Both the position numbers and the translations under genes were made by a program. Shown piece by piece: positions 8,761 to 19,348 of a stretch of 64,000 bases of DNA. The stretch spans positions 62,001 through 126,000 of the forward strand of contig NZ_CP168151.1 of NCBI RefSeq assembly GCF_026913205.2. Direction: 5' to 3'. The notes beneath the pieces were generated by a model that was not told the origin of the DNA, ran no database searches, and saw only the letters and a list, made by a program, of their open reading frames with translations. The stretch comes from Lentilactobacillus sp. SPB1-3. GTDB taxonomy: Bacteria; Bacillota; Bacilli; Lactobacillales; Lactobacillaceae. Within the stretch, counting starts at the first letter, position 1; every line of letters starts with the position of its first letter.

Positions 8761-9060
8761 TGTTTCATGAGCATAAACCTGTGGATAACTGCACACATCG
8801 TAAAAATTAATTCCCAGGTTTTATACAAAGTTATCCACAAATAAACACAGTGTGATTTAGTTTTTTAACAACCTGTGGATAACTAAATTATAGCGCTTTA
8901 AATTCTTTTGTCTAAAGCCTTGGTTATCCACAGGCAGCTGTGGATTAAACTGCATTCAAAAAGTTATACACACTTATCCACAGGCTCGTTTTTTTATTCA
9001 TCCACTCATGTGAAACAATTATGCACAGGTACTTTCACCCTGTGGAAAACTTTTTTTTAG
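8761..9060 (+). other. oriC, left DnaA-box cluster (upstream of dnaA)
   Basis: The 500-bp gap between rpmH and dnaA holds no gene. It contains perfect DnaA boxes (TTATCCACA or its complement) at 8780-8788 (-), 8831-8839 (+), 8874-8882 (-), 8924-8932 (+) and 8974-8982 (+). TTATNCACA variants occur at 8964-8972 and 9019-9027, and one-mismatch copies at 8939-8947 and 9041-9049. Together with the cluster after dnaA this forms a bipartite origin like that of Bacillus. A partial parS-like sequence (11 of 16) lies at 9003-9018. Confidence 0.93.
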
Positions 9061-9065
9061 AATGA

Positions 9066-9071
9066 TAAAAT
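9066..9071 (+). promoter_or_regulatory. dnaA promoter, extended -10
   Basis: TG-A-TAAAAT about 54 bp before the dnaA start. The position 17 bp upstream falls inside the degenerate DnaA box at 9041-9049, so repression by DnaA itself is plausible. Confidence 0.45.
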
Positions 9072-9124
9072 AAGTCTGTTTTGAAAATCGAATACTCAAA
9101 AAATCCAAACAAGGAGGAACAACC

Positions 9125-10465
9125 GTGCTAGACAAAGAAGTTTTATGGGCCGAACTCAGCGATAAGTTCAAAGCTAATACACCCAAGTTATCATTTGAAA
9201 CTTGGATCGAACCAGTTAAACCAATCAGCTTTGACGGTTCTACATTAACGCTGTCTTTGCCATCTGAACTACATCGTGATTATTGGGAAAAGCAATTAGC
9301 TCCCAATTTAATTGAATATGCTTTTGTAATTACGAAAGACAACATCATTCCTAAATTCATTCTCGATTCAGATGTCAACGCCAGCACGGACGATTCAAAT
9401 ACAGTCAATTCCTCAAAGAATTCCACTGGCTACGCATTAAGTAAGGAAGGTCATCTTAATCCGCATTACACCTTTGATACCTTTATTATTGGCAAAGGTA
9501 ACCAAATGGCTCACGCCGCTGCACTGATTGTGTCAGAAGAACCTGGAAAACTTTACAATCCACTATTTTTCTATGGTGGTGTTGGATTAGGAAAGACTCA
9601 TTTGATGCAAGCTATCGGCAACAAATTGGTTGCTGATCATCCTGATGCAAAGGTTAAATACGTTACTAGTGAAGCTTTCACTAACGATTTCATCAATGCA
9701 ATTCAGACCAATCAAACAGAAGAATTCCGCCAAGAATATCGAAATGTTGATATTTTAATGGTTGATGATATCCAATTCTTCGCAGATAAGGAAGCAACCC
9801 AAGAAGAATTCTTCCATACTTTTAATGACTTATATAACGATGATAAGCAAATCGTATTGACGTCAGACCGTGTACCACAAGAGATTCCTAAGCTTCAAGA
9901 TCGTTTAGTATCACGATTTGCTTGGGGACTTCCAGTAGATATCACACCACCTGATTTGGAAACAAGAATTGCGATCCTGCAAAACAAGGCTGAAATCGAT
10001 CAGTTAGAAATCCCTAGTGAAACAATCAATTACATTGCTAACCAAGTTGATTCCAACGTCCGTGAATTAGAGGGCGTTCTTTCACGTGTTCAGGCATATT
10101 CCAGATTAAAGGGTGAACCAATTACGACTGATTTGGCCTATGAAGCCTTACGTGGCTTAAAGCTTGAAACGCAAAGTCATCAATTAAGTATCGTTGATAT
10201 TCAAACCCAAGTTGCCGAATACTATCACGTATCGGTTAATGACTTGAAAGGTAAGAAACGTTTAGCATCAATAGTTATGCCTAGACAAATAGCCATGTAT
10301 CTTGCTCGCGAGATGACAAACAACTCCTTACCTAAGATTGGTAAAGAATTTGGTGGCAAAGATCACACCACGGTAATTCATGCTTATGAAAAGATTACTG
10401 AAAAAATTAAACTTGATACTGGATTAAGAAAAGAAATTACTGAACTAAAAAAAGGCCTTAGATAA
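9125..10465 (+). CDS. dnaA: chromosomal replication initiator DnaA
   Basis: AAA+ initiator of 446 aa that binds DnaA boxes and opens the origin. Domain I (1-80, with WAELSDKFKANTPKLSFETWI) is followed by a variable linker. The AAA+ core has Walker A GGVGLGKTHL (about 151-160) and Walker B ILMVDDIQFF, and the C-terminal DNA-binding domain carries the signature DHTTVIHAYEKI. The start is a GTG 8 nt after AAGGAGG. The gene lies between the two halves of the origin, and its promoter region overlaps the left box cluster, which fits autoregulation. Confidence 0.98.
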   Translation: MLDKEVLWAELSDKFKANTPKLSFETWIEPVKPISFDGSTLTLSLPSELHRDYWEKQLAPNLIEYAFVITKDNIIPKFILDSDVNASTDDSNTVNSSKNSTGYALSKEGHLNPHYTFDTFIIGKGNQMAHAAALIVSEEPGKLYNPLFFYGGVGLGKTHLMQAIGNKLVADHPDAKVKYVTSEAFTNDFINAIQTNQTEEFRQEYRNVDILMVDDIQFFADKEATQEEFFHTFNDLYNDDKQIVLTSDRVPQEIPKLQDRLVSRFAWGLPVDITPPDLETRIAILQNKAEIDQLEIPSETINYIANQVDSNVRELEGVLSRVQAYSRLKGEPITTDLAYEALRGLKLETQSHQLSIVDIQTQVAEYYHVSVNDLKGKKRLASIVMPRQIAMYLAREMTNNSLPKIGKEFGGKDHTTVIHAYEKITEKIKLDTGLRKEITELKKGLR

Positions 10466-10480
10466 AATGGTATAATCATC

Positions 10481-10635
10481 TGTGGATAAGTTTAGAAGTT
10501 TGAACGGTTTTGTCCACATAATTATCCACAGGTATATTTTAGTGACAGCTTCACTTTTGAGATAGTTATCCACATATTCACAGGGCCTACTGTTTCTTCT
10601 ATTTTTTTATTAATTAAATATATATATAACTACAC
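10481..10635 (+). other. oriC, right cluster with DnaA-trio and unwinding element
   Basis: Perfect DnaA boxes lie at 10481-10489 (-), 10522-10530 (+) and 10566-10574 (+), with a one-mismatch copy at 10510-10518. After the last box comes a short GC-rich step (CAGGGC). In-phase triplets CTA CTG TTT CTT CTA (10587-10601) resemble Bacillus DnaA-trios. An almost pure A/T stretch (10601-10630) follows. This is the layout of a DnaA-opened duplex-unwinding element; the trio assignment is by analogy. Confidence 0.85.
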
Positions 10636-10657
10636 ACTCCAGGAGGTTTAGATTCGA

Positions 10658-11797
10658 ATGAAATTTACAATTAGCAAATCTGAATTTATTAAGGGACTTA
10701 ATATTGTCTCTAGAGCGATTTCAACCAAAACTACTATTCCAATATTGACTGGATTAAAGATCATCGCTACTAACCAAAGCTTAATATTAACTGGTAGTGA
10801 CGCTGATATCTCAATTGAAACCACCATAAAAGCTTCTAATCCAGATAATTTATTGGCAGTGGAATCAGAAGGAGCAATCGTTCTTCCTGCACGTTTCTTT
10901 ACCGAAATCGTTAAAAAACTTCCTGAAGATACATTAACTATTGAAATTACTGATAACTTCCAGACGGTTATTACTTCTGGATCAGCATCATTCACCATCA
11001 ATGGACTTGATGCTAATAACTATCCTCATTTACCAGAAATTGACTCAAGTAATTCTTTGCCAATTGCAGGGGATGTTTTGAAACAAATCATAAGTGAAAC
11101 AATTGTCGCCGTTTCTAACCAAGAAAGTCGACCAATCCTTACGGGTGTTCATTTCACTATGGATAACGAAAACATTTTGGCAGTTGCAACAGATAGTCAC
11201 AGATTAAGCCAACGGAAAGTTGCCATGAAACAACCATTCGAACACACATATGACTTTGTGTTGCCTGGTAAGAGTTTGTCAGAGCTTTCTAAAATGATCG
11301 ACGATTCAAAAGATGATATTTTATTATCAGTCACAGAAAACCAAGCATTATTTGTGATTGGCGAAACATTATTCTATTCCCGATTGTTAGAAGGAAATTA
11401 TCCTGATACTTCAAGATTGATTCCTGATTCATTCGATACTCGAGTTTCATTTGAAGCTTCATCCCTGTTAGCCACAGTTGAAAGAGCCTCACTTCTTTCT
11501 CATGAATCTCGTAATAATGTCATTAAAATGATTATTAATCCTGAAGATAATTCAGTAACGATTTACGGAAATTCACCAGATGTTGGTGTAGTTCAAGAAA
11601 ATATCGAACCAATTTCATTAGAGGGAAATCAGTTAGAGATTTCATTCAACCCGGATTATATGAAAGATGCATTAAGATCATTGAGCCAAACCGCGATTAA
11701 TGTGGACTTCACGTCAGCATTAAGACCATTTACTTTGATGCCTACTGAAGATGGCGAAAGTTTCGTTCAATTAATCACACCAATTAGAACTTTTTAG
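10658..11797 (+). CDS. dnaN: DNA polymerase III beta sliding clamp
   Basis: Ring-shaped processivity clamp of 379 aa with three repeated domains (about 1-125, 126-250, 251-379). The N-terminus MKFTISKSEFIKGLNIVSRAISTKTTIPIL and the C-terminal LMPTEDGESFVQLITPIRTF are typical of the family. ATG start after CAGGAGG. It lies downstream of the right origin cluster and is followed by a strong terminator, so dnaN is separated from yaaA-recF here. Confidence 0.98.
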   Translation: MKFTISKSEFIKGLNIVSRAISTKTTIPILTGLKIIATNQSLILTGSDADISIETTIKASNPDNLLAVESEGAIVLPARFFTEIVKKLPEDTLTIEITDNFQTVITSGSASFTINGLDANNYPHLPEIDSSNSLPIAGDVLKQIISETIVAVSNQESRPILTGVHFTMDNENILAVATDSHRLSQRKVAMKQPFEHTYDFVLPGKSLSELSKMIDDSKDDILLSVTENQALFVIGETLFYSRLLEGNYPDTSRLIPDSFDTRVSFEASSLLATVERASLLSHESRNNVIKMIINPEDNSVTIYGNSPDVGVVQENIEPISLEGNQLEISFNPDYMKDALRSLSQTAINVDFTSALRPFTLMPTEDGESFVQLITPIRTF

Positions 11798-11816
11798 TTC
11801 ACAAAGAACTGCATTG

Positions 11817-11849
11817 AGACCACCATTATTCAAATGGTGGTCTTTTTTT
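11817..11849 (+). terminator. terminator after dnaN
   Basis: AGACCACCATT / AATGGTGGTCT with a 5-nt loop and seven T. The following stretch to about 12000 holds no gene, only AT-rich DNA leading to the yaaA promoter. Confidence 0.85.
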
Positions 11850-11983
11850 GTTTTTAAATAAAAACAGAAGGTAATTTTCTTTAATATTCTGTGTACGCCT
11901 TATTTAGGAATTTTATTTATTTTTGGTCAAAAATATCGAAATACTCAAAAACGGCTGAAAATGGCTTATATGCATTTGTAAGA

Positions 11984-12012
11984 TGTACTTTTCCTTAAAT
12001 TTGGCGTATAAT
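11984..12012 (+). promoter_or_regulatory. promoter of yaaA-recF-gyrB
   Basis: A consensus -10 TATAAT (12007-12012) with TGTACT 17 bp upstream (3 of 6). It lies 27 bp before the yaaA start. Confidence 0.5.
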
Positions 12013-12038
12013 ATTATCTGTTAAAGGTGGGTGAAATT

Positions 12039-12269
12039 GTGAAAAAAGAGATTTTGATTGATGATGAATACATCACTTTAGGCCAGTTATTGAAAGAAGA
12101 AGCAATTATTTCAACTGGAGGCCAAGCAAAGTGGTATCTAAGAGAAACCGCTGTTGATGTAAATGGTGAACCAGAAAATCGTCGTGGAAAAAAACTTCGC
12201 GATGGTGATAATGTCTCGGTGCCTGACGTTGGCATGTTTTTTATTCGCTCAAAGCAGGAGAATGAATGA
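12039..12269 (+). CDS. yaaA: S4-domain protein YaaA
   Basis: Small S4-type RNA-binding protein (76 aa from the GTG at 12039), always found between dnaN and recF in this group. It shows the S4 pattern TLGQLLKEEAIISTGGQAKWYLRETAVDVNGEPENRRGKKLRDGD. I prefer this GTG because AAAGGTGG ends 8 nt upstream; the in-frame GTG four codons earlier lies inside that ribosome site. The stop overlaps the recF start (ATGA), indicating coupled translation. The homologous Bacillus gene has been linked to ribosome assembly; its role here is not shown. Confidence 0.9.
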   Translation: MKKEILIDDEYITLGQLLKEEAIISTGGQAKWYLRETAVDVNGEPENRRGKKLRDGDNVSVPDVGMFFIRSKQENE

Positions 12270-13381
12270 GGTTAACGAAAATTAGTCTCCGTAATTTTCG
12301 TAATTATGAAGATCAAGAAATAACTTTTGCTGATGGAATTAATGTGTTACTTGGAGAAAATGCTCAAGGCAAAACTAACTTATTAGAAGCAATCTATGTA
12401 TTGGCACTGGCTAGGAGTCATAGAACATCAAATGACAAGGAGCTAATTAACTGGGATAGTCAAAACGCTCAGATTAAAGGAATAATTGAAAAGCAGTATT
12501 CAACAGTTCCTATAGAACTTGATTTGGGACCAAAGGGTAAAAAGGCAAAACTTAACCATTTGGAACAAGCGAAGCTATCAAGTTATATTGGCCAATTAAA
12601 CGTAATTTTATTTGCTCCAGAGGATTTATCGATTGTGAAGGGATCTCCTCAAGGTCGACGAAAGTTTATGGATATGGAATTTGGTCAAATGAGTAGTCAT
12701 TATCTCTACAATTTGACGCAATATCGAAAAATTTTAAAACAACGAAATCGTTACTTAAAAGATTTAAAATTTCAGCGTCGTAGTGACAAAGTTTATTTGG
12801 ATGTTTTGTCAGATCAACTAGCCGCGTACGGGGCTGAGATTATTTTTGAACGAATTTCACTTTTAAATCAGTTACAAACTTTTGCTCAACGAATTCATAA
12901 CGAAATCTCTCAAGGAAAAGAGAAATTAATATTTAGATATAAGACTGCGGCTTCAAAAAATGAATTAGCAAGCGTTGATTCTATCTATAAAGATCTTTTG
13001 TCACAATTTTCAACCATCAAAGAAAAAGAAATAATGCAGGCTTCTACTATCATTGGACCTCATCGTGATGACATCGTTTTTGTTATCAACGGTAAGGAAG
13101 TTCAATCCTTTGGTTCACAGGGGCAACAAAGAACAACTGCATTGTCATTGAAACTCGCTGAAATTGACTTGATGAAGCAGCAAACTGGTGAATATCCAGT
13201 TTTGTTACTTGACGATGTTTTATCGGAACTTGATGATTACCGCCAAACGCATTTACTGACGGCAATCCAAGATCGTGTGCAAACATTTTTAACAACAACG
13301 AGTTTAAGTGGAGTTCAAGAGGAATTACTTACTGATCCACAGGTATTTCATATAGCTGATGGTAAAGTAAGTAGGGATTAA
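12266..13381 (+). CDS. recF: DNA replication and repair protein RecF
   Basis: SMC-like ATPase of 371 aa that helps load RecA at gaps with RecO and RecR. Walker A is [14 protein letters not shown] near residue 33, the ABC signature is [18 protein letters not shown], and Walker B is [14 protein letters not shown]-terminal [16 protein letters not shown] is typical. It overlaps yaaA by 4 bp and precedes gyrB by 16 bp, so the three genes are one transcription unit. Confidence 0.97.
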   Translation: MRLTKISLRNFRNYEDQEITFADGINVLLGENAQGKTNLLEAIYVLALARSHRTSNDKELINWDSQNAQIKGIIEKQYSTVPIELDLGPKGKKAKLNHLEQAKLSSYIGQLNVILFAPEDLSIVKGSPQGRRKFMDMEFGQMSSHYLYNLTQYRKILKQRNRYLKDLKFQRRSDKVYLDVLSDQLAAYGAEIIFERISLLNQLQTFAQRIHNEISQGKEKLIFRYKTAASKNELASVDSIYKDLLSQFSTIKEKEIMQASTIIGPHRDDIVFVINGKEVQSFGSQGQQRTTALSLKLAEIDLMKQQTGEYPVLLLDDVLSELDDYRQTHLLTAIQDRVQTFLTTTSLSGVQEELLTDPQVFHIADGKVSRD

Positions 13382-13397
13382 GATCAGGAGGATCGTA

Positions 13398-15341
13398 ATG
13401 GCAGACGAAAAAGAAACCAAAAAAGAGTTAGCCCATGAATATGATGCCAGCCAAATTCAAGTGCTTGAAGGCCTTGAAGCTGTTCGTAAGCGTCCGGGGA
13501 TGTACATTGGAACTACGACTTCTCAAGGACTTCACCATTTAGTTTGGGAAATTGTTGATAACGGAATTGATGAAGCCTTAGCTGGCTTTGCAACCAAAAT
13601 CACCGTTACGGTTGAAAAAGACAACAGTATTACCGTAACTGATGATGGTCGGGGAATTCCTGTTGATATTCAACAAAAAACTGGTAAACCAGCTTTGGAA
13701 ACTGTTTTTACTATTTTGCACGCCGGGGGTAAATTTGGCGGCGGCGGATACAAAGTTTCTGGTGGACTTCATGGTGTGGGGGCCTCTGTTGTTAATGCTC
13801 TTTCTAAAGAATTGGATGTTTCCGTTACTCGTGACGGTAAAGTTTATTACATGGACTTTGAACGTGGCCGAGTAAAAACACCAATGAAAGCCATTGAGGA
13901 TGTCTCCGAAGATCTTCATGGAACTAAAGTTCACTTTGTTCCAGATCCAGATATTTTTAGAGAAACCACAATTTATGACATTAAAATATTGTTAACTCGT
14001 CTTCGCGAATTAGCTTTCTTAAATAAGGGCTTAAGAATCATCGTTAGAGATCTTCGTCCTGATGAACCAACAGAAGAAGATTTCCTATACGAAGGTGGAA
14101 TCAAGCACTATGTTGAATACCTTGATAAAAATAAGTCCGTCTTATTTGATGAACCTATCTACGTTGAGGGTATTGAAAATGGCATTACTGTTGAAGTAGC
14201 TATTCAATATACGGATGATTACCACAGTGATTTGCTGACATTTACCAATAATATCCATACCTATGAAGGTGGAACCCATGAGGAAGGATTCAAGCGAGCA
14301 CTTACCAGAGTTATTAATGACTACGCTCGTAAGAACAACTTGCTTAAAGATAATGATGATAACCTTTCTGGTGAAGATGTTCGTGAAGGTACCACAGCAG
14401 TCGTAAGTATTAAGCATCCGGATCCACAATTCGAGGGACAAACTAAAACCAAATTAGGTAACTCTGATGCTAGAACTGCCACTGATCGTATTTTTAGTGA
14501 TCATTTTTCAAAAGTTTTAATGGAAAATCCAAGTATTGCTAGAAAAATTGTCGATCGTGGAATCTTAGCTTCAAAGGCCAGAAGCGCTGCTAAACGAGCT
14601 CGTGAAGTTACTCGTAAGAAGAGTGGCCTAGAAATCAGTAATTTACCTGGTAAATTAGCTGATAACACAAGTAAAGATCCTGAAATCTCTGAATTATTTA
14701 TCGTCGAGGGTGATTCAGCCGGTGGTTCTGCTAAGCAGGGTCGTTCACGAATCACTCAAGCTATTTTGCCTATTCGAGGTAAGATTTTGAATGTTGAGAA
14801 AGCCACTATGGATAAAATTTTGGCTAATGAAGAAATCCGTTCACTATTTACAGCTATGGGAACCGGATTTGGTGATGATTTTGATTTGGAAAAAATTCAT
14901 TATCACAAGTTGATTATCATGACTGATGCCGATGTCGATGGAGCTCATATCCAAACATTGCTATTAACTTTGATCTATAGATACATGAGACCGCTAGTTG
15001 ATGCTGGCTTTGTTTACATTGCTCAACCACCTTTGTATCAAGTCCGTCAAGGTAAGATGCAGAAGTATATTGATAGTGACGAAGAATTAACAGCTTTTCT
15101 TGGTCAACTACAACCATCACCTAAACCAGTTATTCAACGATACAAAGGTCTTGGAGAAATGGATGCGGAACAATTGTGGGAAACAACCATGAATCCGGAC
15201 AACCGAAGATTGCTGCGAGTTGAATCTCAAGATGCTGCTGAAGCAAACGATGTCTTTTCAATGTTAATGGGTGACAAAGTTGAACCACGTCGTGAGTTTA
15301 TTGAAGATAACGCAGTCTTCGTTGAAAACTTAGATATTTAG
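13398..15341 (+). CDS. gyrB: DNA gyrase subunit B
   Basis: ATPase subunit of gyrase (647 aa), which introduces negative supercoils with GyrA. It shows the GHKL ATPase motifs ([35 protein letters not shown]), a transducer domain, the TOPRIM motif [13 protein letters not shown] with the later acidic triad DADVDGAHI, and the tail [21 protein letters not shown] after a CAGGAGG. Only 16 bp separate it from recF, and a parS-like site lies between it and gyrA. Confidence 0.98.
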   Translation: MADEKETKKELAHEYDASQIQVLEGLEAVRKRPGMYIGTTTSQGLHHLVWEIVDNGIDEALAGFATKITVTVEKDNSITVTDDGRGIPVDIQQKTGKPALETVFTILHAGGKFGGGGYKVSGGLHGVGASVVNALSKELDVSVTRDGKVYYMDFERGRVKTPMKAIEDVSEDLHGTKVHFVPDPDIFRETTIYDIKILLTRLRELAFLNKGLRIIVRDLRPDEPTEEDFLYEGGIKHYVEYLDKNKSVLFDEPIYVEGIENGITVEVAIQYTDDYHSDLLTFTNNIHTYEGGTHEEGFKRALTRVINDYARKNNLLKDNDDNLSGEDVREGTTAVVSIKHPDPQFEGQTKTKLGNSDARTATDRIFSDHFSKVLMENPSIARKIVDRGILASKARSAAKRAREVTRKKSGLEISNLPGKLADNTSKDPEISELFIVEGDSAGGSAKQGRSRITQAILPIRGKILNVEKATMDKILANEEIRSLFTAMGTGFGDDFDLEKIHYHKLIIMTDADVDGAHIQTLLLTLIYRYMRPLVDAGFVYIAQPPLYQVRQGKMQKYIDSDEELTAFLGQLQPSPKPVIQRYKGLGEMDAEQLWETTMNPDNRRLLRVESQDAAEANDVFSMLMGDKVEPRREFIEDNAVFVENLDI

Positions 15342-15345
15342 TTAT

Positions 15346-15361
15346 TGTTTCACATGAAACA
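15346..15361. promoter_or_regulatory. parS-like ParB-binding site
   Basis: TGTTTCACATGAAACA matches 15 of 16 positions of the parS consensus (TGTTTCACGTGAAACA). It lies in the short gap between gyrB and gyrA, with flanking bases extending the symmetry to ATTG...CAAT. Confidence 0.75.
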
Positions 15362-15393
15362 ATTTTTGGTTGTCCGAAATGGAGGTTTGAGGA

Positions 15394-17928
15394 TTGGCTA
15401 ATGAAAATAGCAACTATGATGGTCGCGTAACCAACGTTGACTTAGTTAAAAAAATGCGAACATCATTCCTGGATTATGCGATGAGTGTTATTGTCGCTCG
15501 TGCATTGCCAGATGTTCGTGATGGTTTAAAACCGGTTCATAGACGAATTTTATATGATATGCATGAATTAGGGGTTACCCCTGATAAGCCATATAAAAAG
15601 TCAGCCAGAATCGTTGGGGATGTTTTAGGTAAATATCATCCACATGGTGATTCAGCCGTTTATGAATCAATGGTTCGTATGGCGCAGGACTTTAGTTACC
15701 GTTACATGCTAGTTGATGGACATGGTAACTTTGGTTCCGTCGATGGTGATGGCGCTGCTGCCATGCGTTATACCGAGGCTCGACTTAGCAAGATTGCACT
15801 AGAAATGTTACGTGATATCAATAAGGACACGATTGACTTTGTTGATAACTATGACGGAACAGAACGTGAGCCTAGCATTTTACCAGCTAGATTCCCTAAC
15901 TTACTAGTTAACGGGGCTTCTGGAATCGCTGTGGGTATGGCCACCAATATTCCGCCACATAATCTATCTGAAGTAATCAGTGCTATTCATATTTTGATGG
16001 ATAATCCTGATGCAACGACTGCAGATTTGATGGAAGCTCTTCCCGGACCTGACTTCCCAACTGGAGGAGTCGTTATGGGTAAGTCTGGAATCCGTAAGGC
16101 TTATGAAACTGGTAAGGGAACCATTACTTTACGTGCTAAGGTCGAAATTGAAGGGGAAGCTAGCAGCAAGCAAAAGATTGTTGCTACTGAACTTCCATAT
16201 ATGGTCAACAAGGCCAAATTAATTGAAAGAATCGCTGAGTTAGTTCGTGACAAACGAATTGAAGGTATTTCTGATATTAATGATGAATCTGACCGTGAAG
16301 GTTTACGAGTAGTTATCGATGTTAAGCGTGAAGCAAGTGCTGAAGTTATTTTGAATAACCTTTATAAATTAACTTTGATGCAAACTTCATTTAGCTTTAA
16401 CATGTTAGCCATCGTTGATGAAACTCCAAGAGTGCTTAGCTTAAAAGAAATTTTGACTTACTACTTGGAACATCAAGTTAAAGTTATCACTAGAAGAACT
16501 AAATATGATTTGAGCAAGGCTCAAGCTAGAGCTCACATTCTAGAAGGGTTAAGAATCGCCCTTGATCATATTGATGCAATTATTAAAATTATTCGAGGAT
16601 CACAAACTGGTGACAGCGCTAAGAATCAATTGATCGATGGCTTTGGACTTAGTGATAAGCAAGCCCAAGCAATCTTGGATATGCGATTAGTTAGATTAAC
16701 TGGTTTGGAACGAGAAAAGATTGATAAAGAATACGACGATTTGATGAAGAGTATTGAAGAGTTCAAGGAAATTCTTGCAAGTCGTGAACGTGTCAATCAA
16801 ATTATTTACCAAGAATTGCTTGAAATTCAAAGCAAATTTGGTGATGATCGTCGCACTGAGTTATTAGTTGGTGAAGTTTTAAGCCTTGAAGATGAAGACT
16901 TGATTGAAGAAGAGGATGTTATTATTTCTCTTACTCATAATGGTTACATCAAACGAATTCCAACTGATGAATTTAAATCACAAAATCGTGGTGGTCGTGG
17001 AGTTCAAGGGATGGGTGTCCATGATGATGACTTCGTTGAACATTTAGTTTCAACATCAACTCATGATGTCCTACTGTTCTTCACAGATGCCGGTAAGATT
17101 TATCGGATGAAGGGTTACGAAATACCTGAATTTGGTAGATCAGCTAAGGGAATTCCAATCATTAACTTACTAAGCATTGAGAACGGTGAAAAAATTCAAG
17201 CAGTTATCAATATTTCGGATAGAAATAATGATTCCGAAAAAGAATTATTCTTTGTTACTCGAAATGGAACAGTAAAACGGACACCTGTTGCTGAATTTAC
17301 TAACATCAGAAGCAATGGTCTAAAGGCCATTCATCTAAAAGATGGGGATGAAGTTAATAACGTATTGATCGTAGAATCAGATCAAAACATTATTATCGGA
17401 ACTCACCGAGGATATGCTGTTAGTTTCAAAGCATCCGACGTTCGTTCGATGGGTCGTTCTGCAACCGGTGTTCGTGGAATTAGATTACGTGAAGAAGATT
17501 ACGTAGTTGGTTCCGATGTCTTAGCAGAAGATAGTGAAGTATTCATTATTTCTGAAAAGGGATACGGTAAACGAACACATGCCAGCCAATACCCAATTAA
17601 GGGTCGTGGGGGTAAAGGTATCAAGACCGCTAACATTACCGAAAAGAATGGTCCATTAGCTGGATTAACAACTGTGGACGGTCAAGAAGATATTATGTTG
17701 ATCACTGACAAGGGTGTCATGATTCGATTCGATGTTAATGGTGTTTCAGAAACTGGTCGTGCAACTCTTGGTGTGCATTTAATCCGAATGGATGATGATG
17801 CCAAAGTCGCTACAATGGCTAAGGTCGAAAAAGAAGATCCTGATGTCGATGATGATAGTGATGAAGTAGTTAACGAAAACACTGATAATAGCGTTGATAA
17901 GAATATTGACAATAATTCAGAAGAATAA
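15394..17928 (+). CDS. gyrA: DNA gyrase subunit A
   Basis: Breakage-reunion subunit of gyrase (844 aa). The catalytic tyrosine is Y126 in [12 protein letters not shown]. The quinolone-resistance region reads [17 protein letters not shown], with S87 and E91, the unmutated (susceptible-type) residues. The C-terminal beta-pinwheel has the GyrA box [10 protein letters not shown], and the tail is very acidic ([13 protein letters not shown]...). The start is a TTG 8 nt after GGAGG. It is followed by a strong terminator. Confidence 0.98.
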   Translation: MANENSNYDGRVTNVDLVKKMRTSFLDYAMSVIVARALPDVRDGLKPVHRRILYDMHELGVTPDKPYKKSARIVGDVLGKYHPHGDSAVYESMVRMAQDFSYRYMLVDGHGNFGSVDGDGAAAMRYTEARLSKIALEMLRDINKDTIDFVDNYDGTEREPSILPARFPNLLVNGASGIAVGMATNIPPHNLSEVISAIHILMDNPDATTADLMEALPGPDFPTGGVVMGKSGIRKAYETGKGTITLRAKVEIEGEASSKQKIVATELPYMVNKAKLIERIAELVRDKRIEGISDINDESDREGLRVVIDVKREASAEVILNNLYKLTLMQTSFSFNMLAIVDETPRVLSLKEILTYYLEHQVKVITRRTKYDLSKAQARAHILEGLRIALDHIDAIIKIIRGSQTGDSAKNQLIDGFGLSDKQAQAILDMRLVRLTGLEREKIDKEYDDLMKSIEEFKEILASRERVNQIIYQELLEIQSKFGDDRRTELLVGEVLSLEDEDLIEEEDVIISLTHNGYIKRIPTDEFKSQNRGGRGVQGMGVHDDDFVEHLVSTSTHDVLLFFTDAGKIYRMKGYEIPEFGRSAKGIPIINLLSIENGEKIQAVINISDRNNDSEKELFFVTRNGTVKRTPVAEFTNIRSNGLKAIHLKDGDEVNNVLIVESDQNIIIGTHRGYAVSFKASDVRSMGRSATGVRGIRLREEDYVVGSDVLAEDSEVFIISEKGYGKRTHASQYPIKGRGGKGIKTANITEKNGPLAGLTTVDGQEDIMLITDKGVMIRFDVNGVSETGRATLGVHLIRMDDDAKVATMAKVEKEDPDVDDDSDEVVNENTDNSVDKNIDNNSEE

Positions 17929-17931
17929 TTT

Positions 17932-17962
17932 AAAAAGATGACGGTTATCGTCATCTTTTTTC
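17932..17962 (+). terminator. terminator after gyrA
   Basis: AAAAAGATGACG / CGTCATCTTTTTT, loop GTTAT. Confidence 0.88.
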
Positions 17963-18002
17963 GTATATAATTAACGTATCGTAAAACAACAAATTAGGCA
18001 TA

Positions 18003-18031
18003 TTGATATTTTTATTGATGCATGGTATAGT
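18003..18031 (+). promoter_or_regulatory. promoter of rpsF-ssb-rpsR
   Basis: TTGATA (18003-18008), a 17-bp spacer and TATAGT (18026-18031) with a TG extension. A hairpin GCTCTT...AAGAGC (18071-18090) follows in the 85-nt leader. Confidence 0.7.
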
Positions 18032-18116
18032 TTTAAATTGTGAGTATCTGATAATACAGAAACTCTCCTTGCTCTTTTTTTAAGAAGAGCCATTTGTCCA
18101 AGAGGAGGTGCAAATC

Positions 18117-18413
18117 ATGGAAGAAAAGAAATACGAAATTACTTACATCATTCGTCCAGATATCGAAGACGCTGCTAAGACTGCTTTAGTAGAACGTTTC
18201 GACAAGATCTTGACTGATAACGGTGCTAAGATTATCGATTCTAAAGATTGGTCAAAGCGTAAGTTTGCTTACGAAATTGGTGGCTACAATGAAGGTACTT
18301 ACCACATTGTTAACTTAACTGCTGATTCAGATGCAGCTTTGAACGAATTTGATCGTCTTTCAAAGATCAGTGACGACATTTTACGTCAAATGACTGTCGT
18401 TCGCGAAGGTTAA
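18117..18413 (+). CDS. rpsF: 30S ribosomal protein S6
   Basis: S6 (98 aa), a small-subunit protein that pairs with S18. It reads [28 protein letters not shown] and ends [13 protein letters not shown], matching the family over its length. I place the start at the ATG 18117, 8 nt after GAGGAGG; an in-frame GTG three codons upstream is part of that ribosome site. It is the first gene of the rpsF-ssb-rpsR operon, the common bacterial order. Confidence 0.97.
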   Translation: MEEKKYEITYIIRPDIEDAAKTALVERFDKILTDNGAKIIDSKDWSKRKFAYEIGGYNEGTYHIVNLTADSDAALNEFDRLSKISDDILRQMTVVREG

Positions 18414-18448
18414 TATCTAAATTATAAATTGAGAGGGGCAAATTCAGC

Positions 18449-18940
18449 ATGCTAAACAGAGCAATGTTAACGGGACGCCTAACCCGCGATGTTGATTTAC
18501 GATACACTCAAAGTGGAACAGCTGTAGGTACATTTACACTTGCAGTTGATCGCCAGTTTACAAATCAACAAGGTGAACGTGAGGCAGATTTCATTAACTG
18601 CGTTATCTGGCGTAAATCCGCTGAAAATTTTGCCAACTTCGTTCATAAAGGATCTTTGGTTGGAATTGATGGTCGTATTCAGACTAGAAATTATGAAAAT
18701 CAACAAGGTCAGCGAGTTTATGTAACTGAAGTTGTGGTTGAAAACTTTGCATTATTAGAGCCACGGTCAAACCGTGACAACAACAATCAAGGTGCACCAC
18801 AAGGTGGCAATGCTCCTCAACAAGGCAATGGAAATCCATTTGGGAATACTTCAAATAACAGTAACAGTTCTGCACCAGCAGATCCGTTTGCTAATTCTGG
18901 AGACTCAATTGATATTTCCGATGACGATTTACCATTCTAG
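18449..18940 (+). CDS. ssb: single-stranded DNA-binding protein
   Basis: SSB of 163 aa that coats single-stranded DNA during replication and repair. The OB fold occupies residues 1-105 ([33 protein letters not shown]). A low-complexity linker rich in Gln, Asn and Gly follows, and the acidic tip DDDLPF is the docking peptide for partner proteins. It sits between rpsF and rpsR, with 35-bp gaps on each side. Confidence 0.97.
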   Translation: MLNRAMLTGRLTRDVDLRYTQSGTAVGTFTLAVDRQFTNQQGEREADFINCVIWRKSAENFANFVHKGSLVGIDGRIQTRNYENQQGQRVYVTEVVVENFALLEPRSNRDNNNQGAPQGGNAPQQGNGNPFGNTSNNSNSSAPADPFANSGDSIDISDDDLPF

Positions 18941-18975
18941 GTAAACAATCGAAATAACTTGAGGAGGAAATAGTT

Positions 18976-19212
18976 ATGGCTCAACAAAGACGTGGCGGCC
19001 GTCGCCGTCGTAAAGTTGATTTTATCGCAGCAAACCACATCGAGTACATTGATTACAAAGATGTTGATTTGTTAGCTCGTTTCGTCTCAGAACGTGGAAA
19101 AATTCTTCCACGTCGTGTGACTGGAACTAGTGCCAAAAACCAACGTAAATTAACAATTGCTATCAAACGTTCACGCATCATGGGATTAATGCCTTTCGTT
19201 GCTGAAGACTAA
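18976..19212 (+). CDS. rpsR: 30S ribosomal protein S18
   Basis: S18 (78 aa), the last gene of the rpsF-ssb-rpsR operon. The conserved block [52 protein letters not shown] is present and the N-terminus is arginine-rich. The ATG follows GAGGAGG. No cysteine zinc motif is present, so it is the zinc-independent form. Confidence 0.97.
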   Translation: MAQQRRGGRRRRKVDFIAANHIEYIDYKDVDLLARFVSERGKILPRRVTGTSAKNQRKLTIAIKRSRIMGLMPFVAED

Positions 19213-19224
19213 TAGCATAATAAG

Positions 19225-19256
19225 AAACTGAGATATTTATATCTCGGTTTTTTTTT
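19225..19256 (+). terminator. terminator after rpsR
   Basis: AAACTGAGATA / TATCTCGGTTT with a TTTA loop, then a long T run. Confidence 0.8.
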
Positions 19257-19348
19257 ACCAAATTTTTGATTAGCAATAGTCGATCACGAAGGGAAATCAC
19301 ACTTGTGGTAAAATAAAGGCAATACAACGTTAAGTTAAGAGGATTAAT

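Noticed and set aside
9003-9018. A further parS site inside the left origin cluster
   Set aside because: Only 11 of 16 positions match, all in one half of the palindrome.
18060-18116. S6:S18 autoregulatory leader before rpsF
   Set aside because: Only a simple GCTCTT/AAGAGC hairpin is visible; the bulged CCG element expected of that motif was not found.
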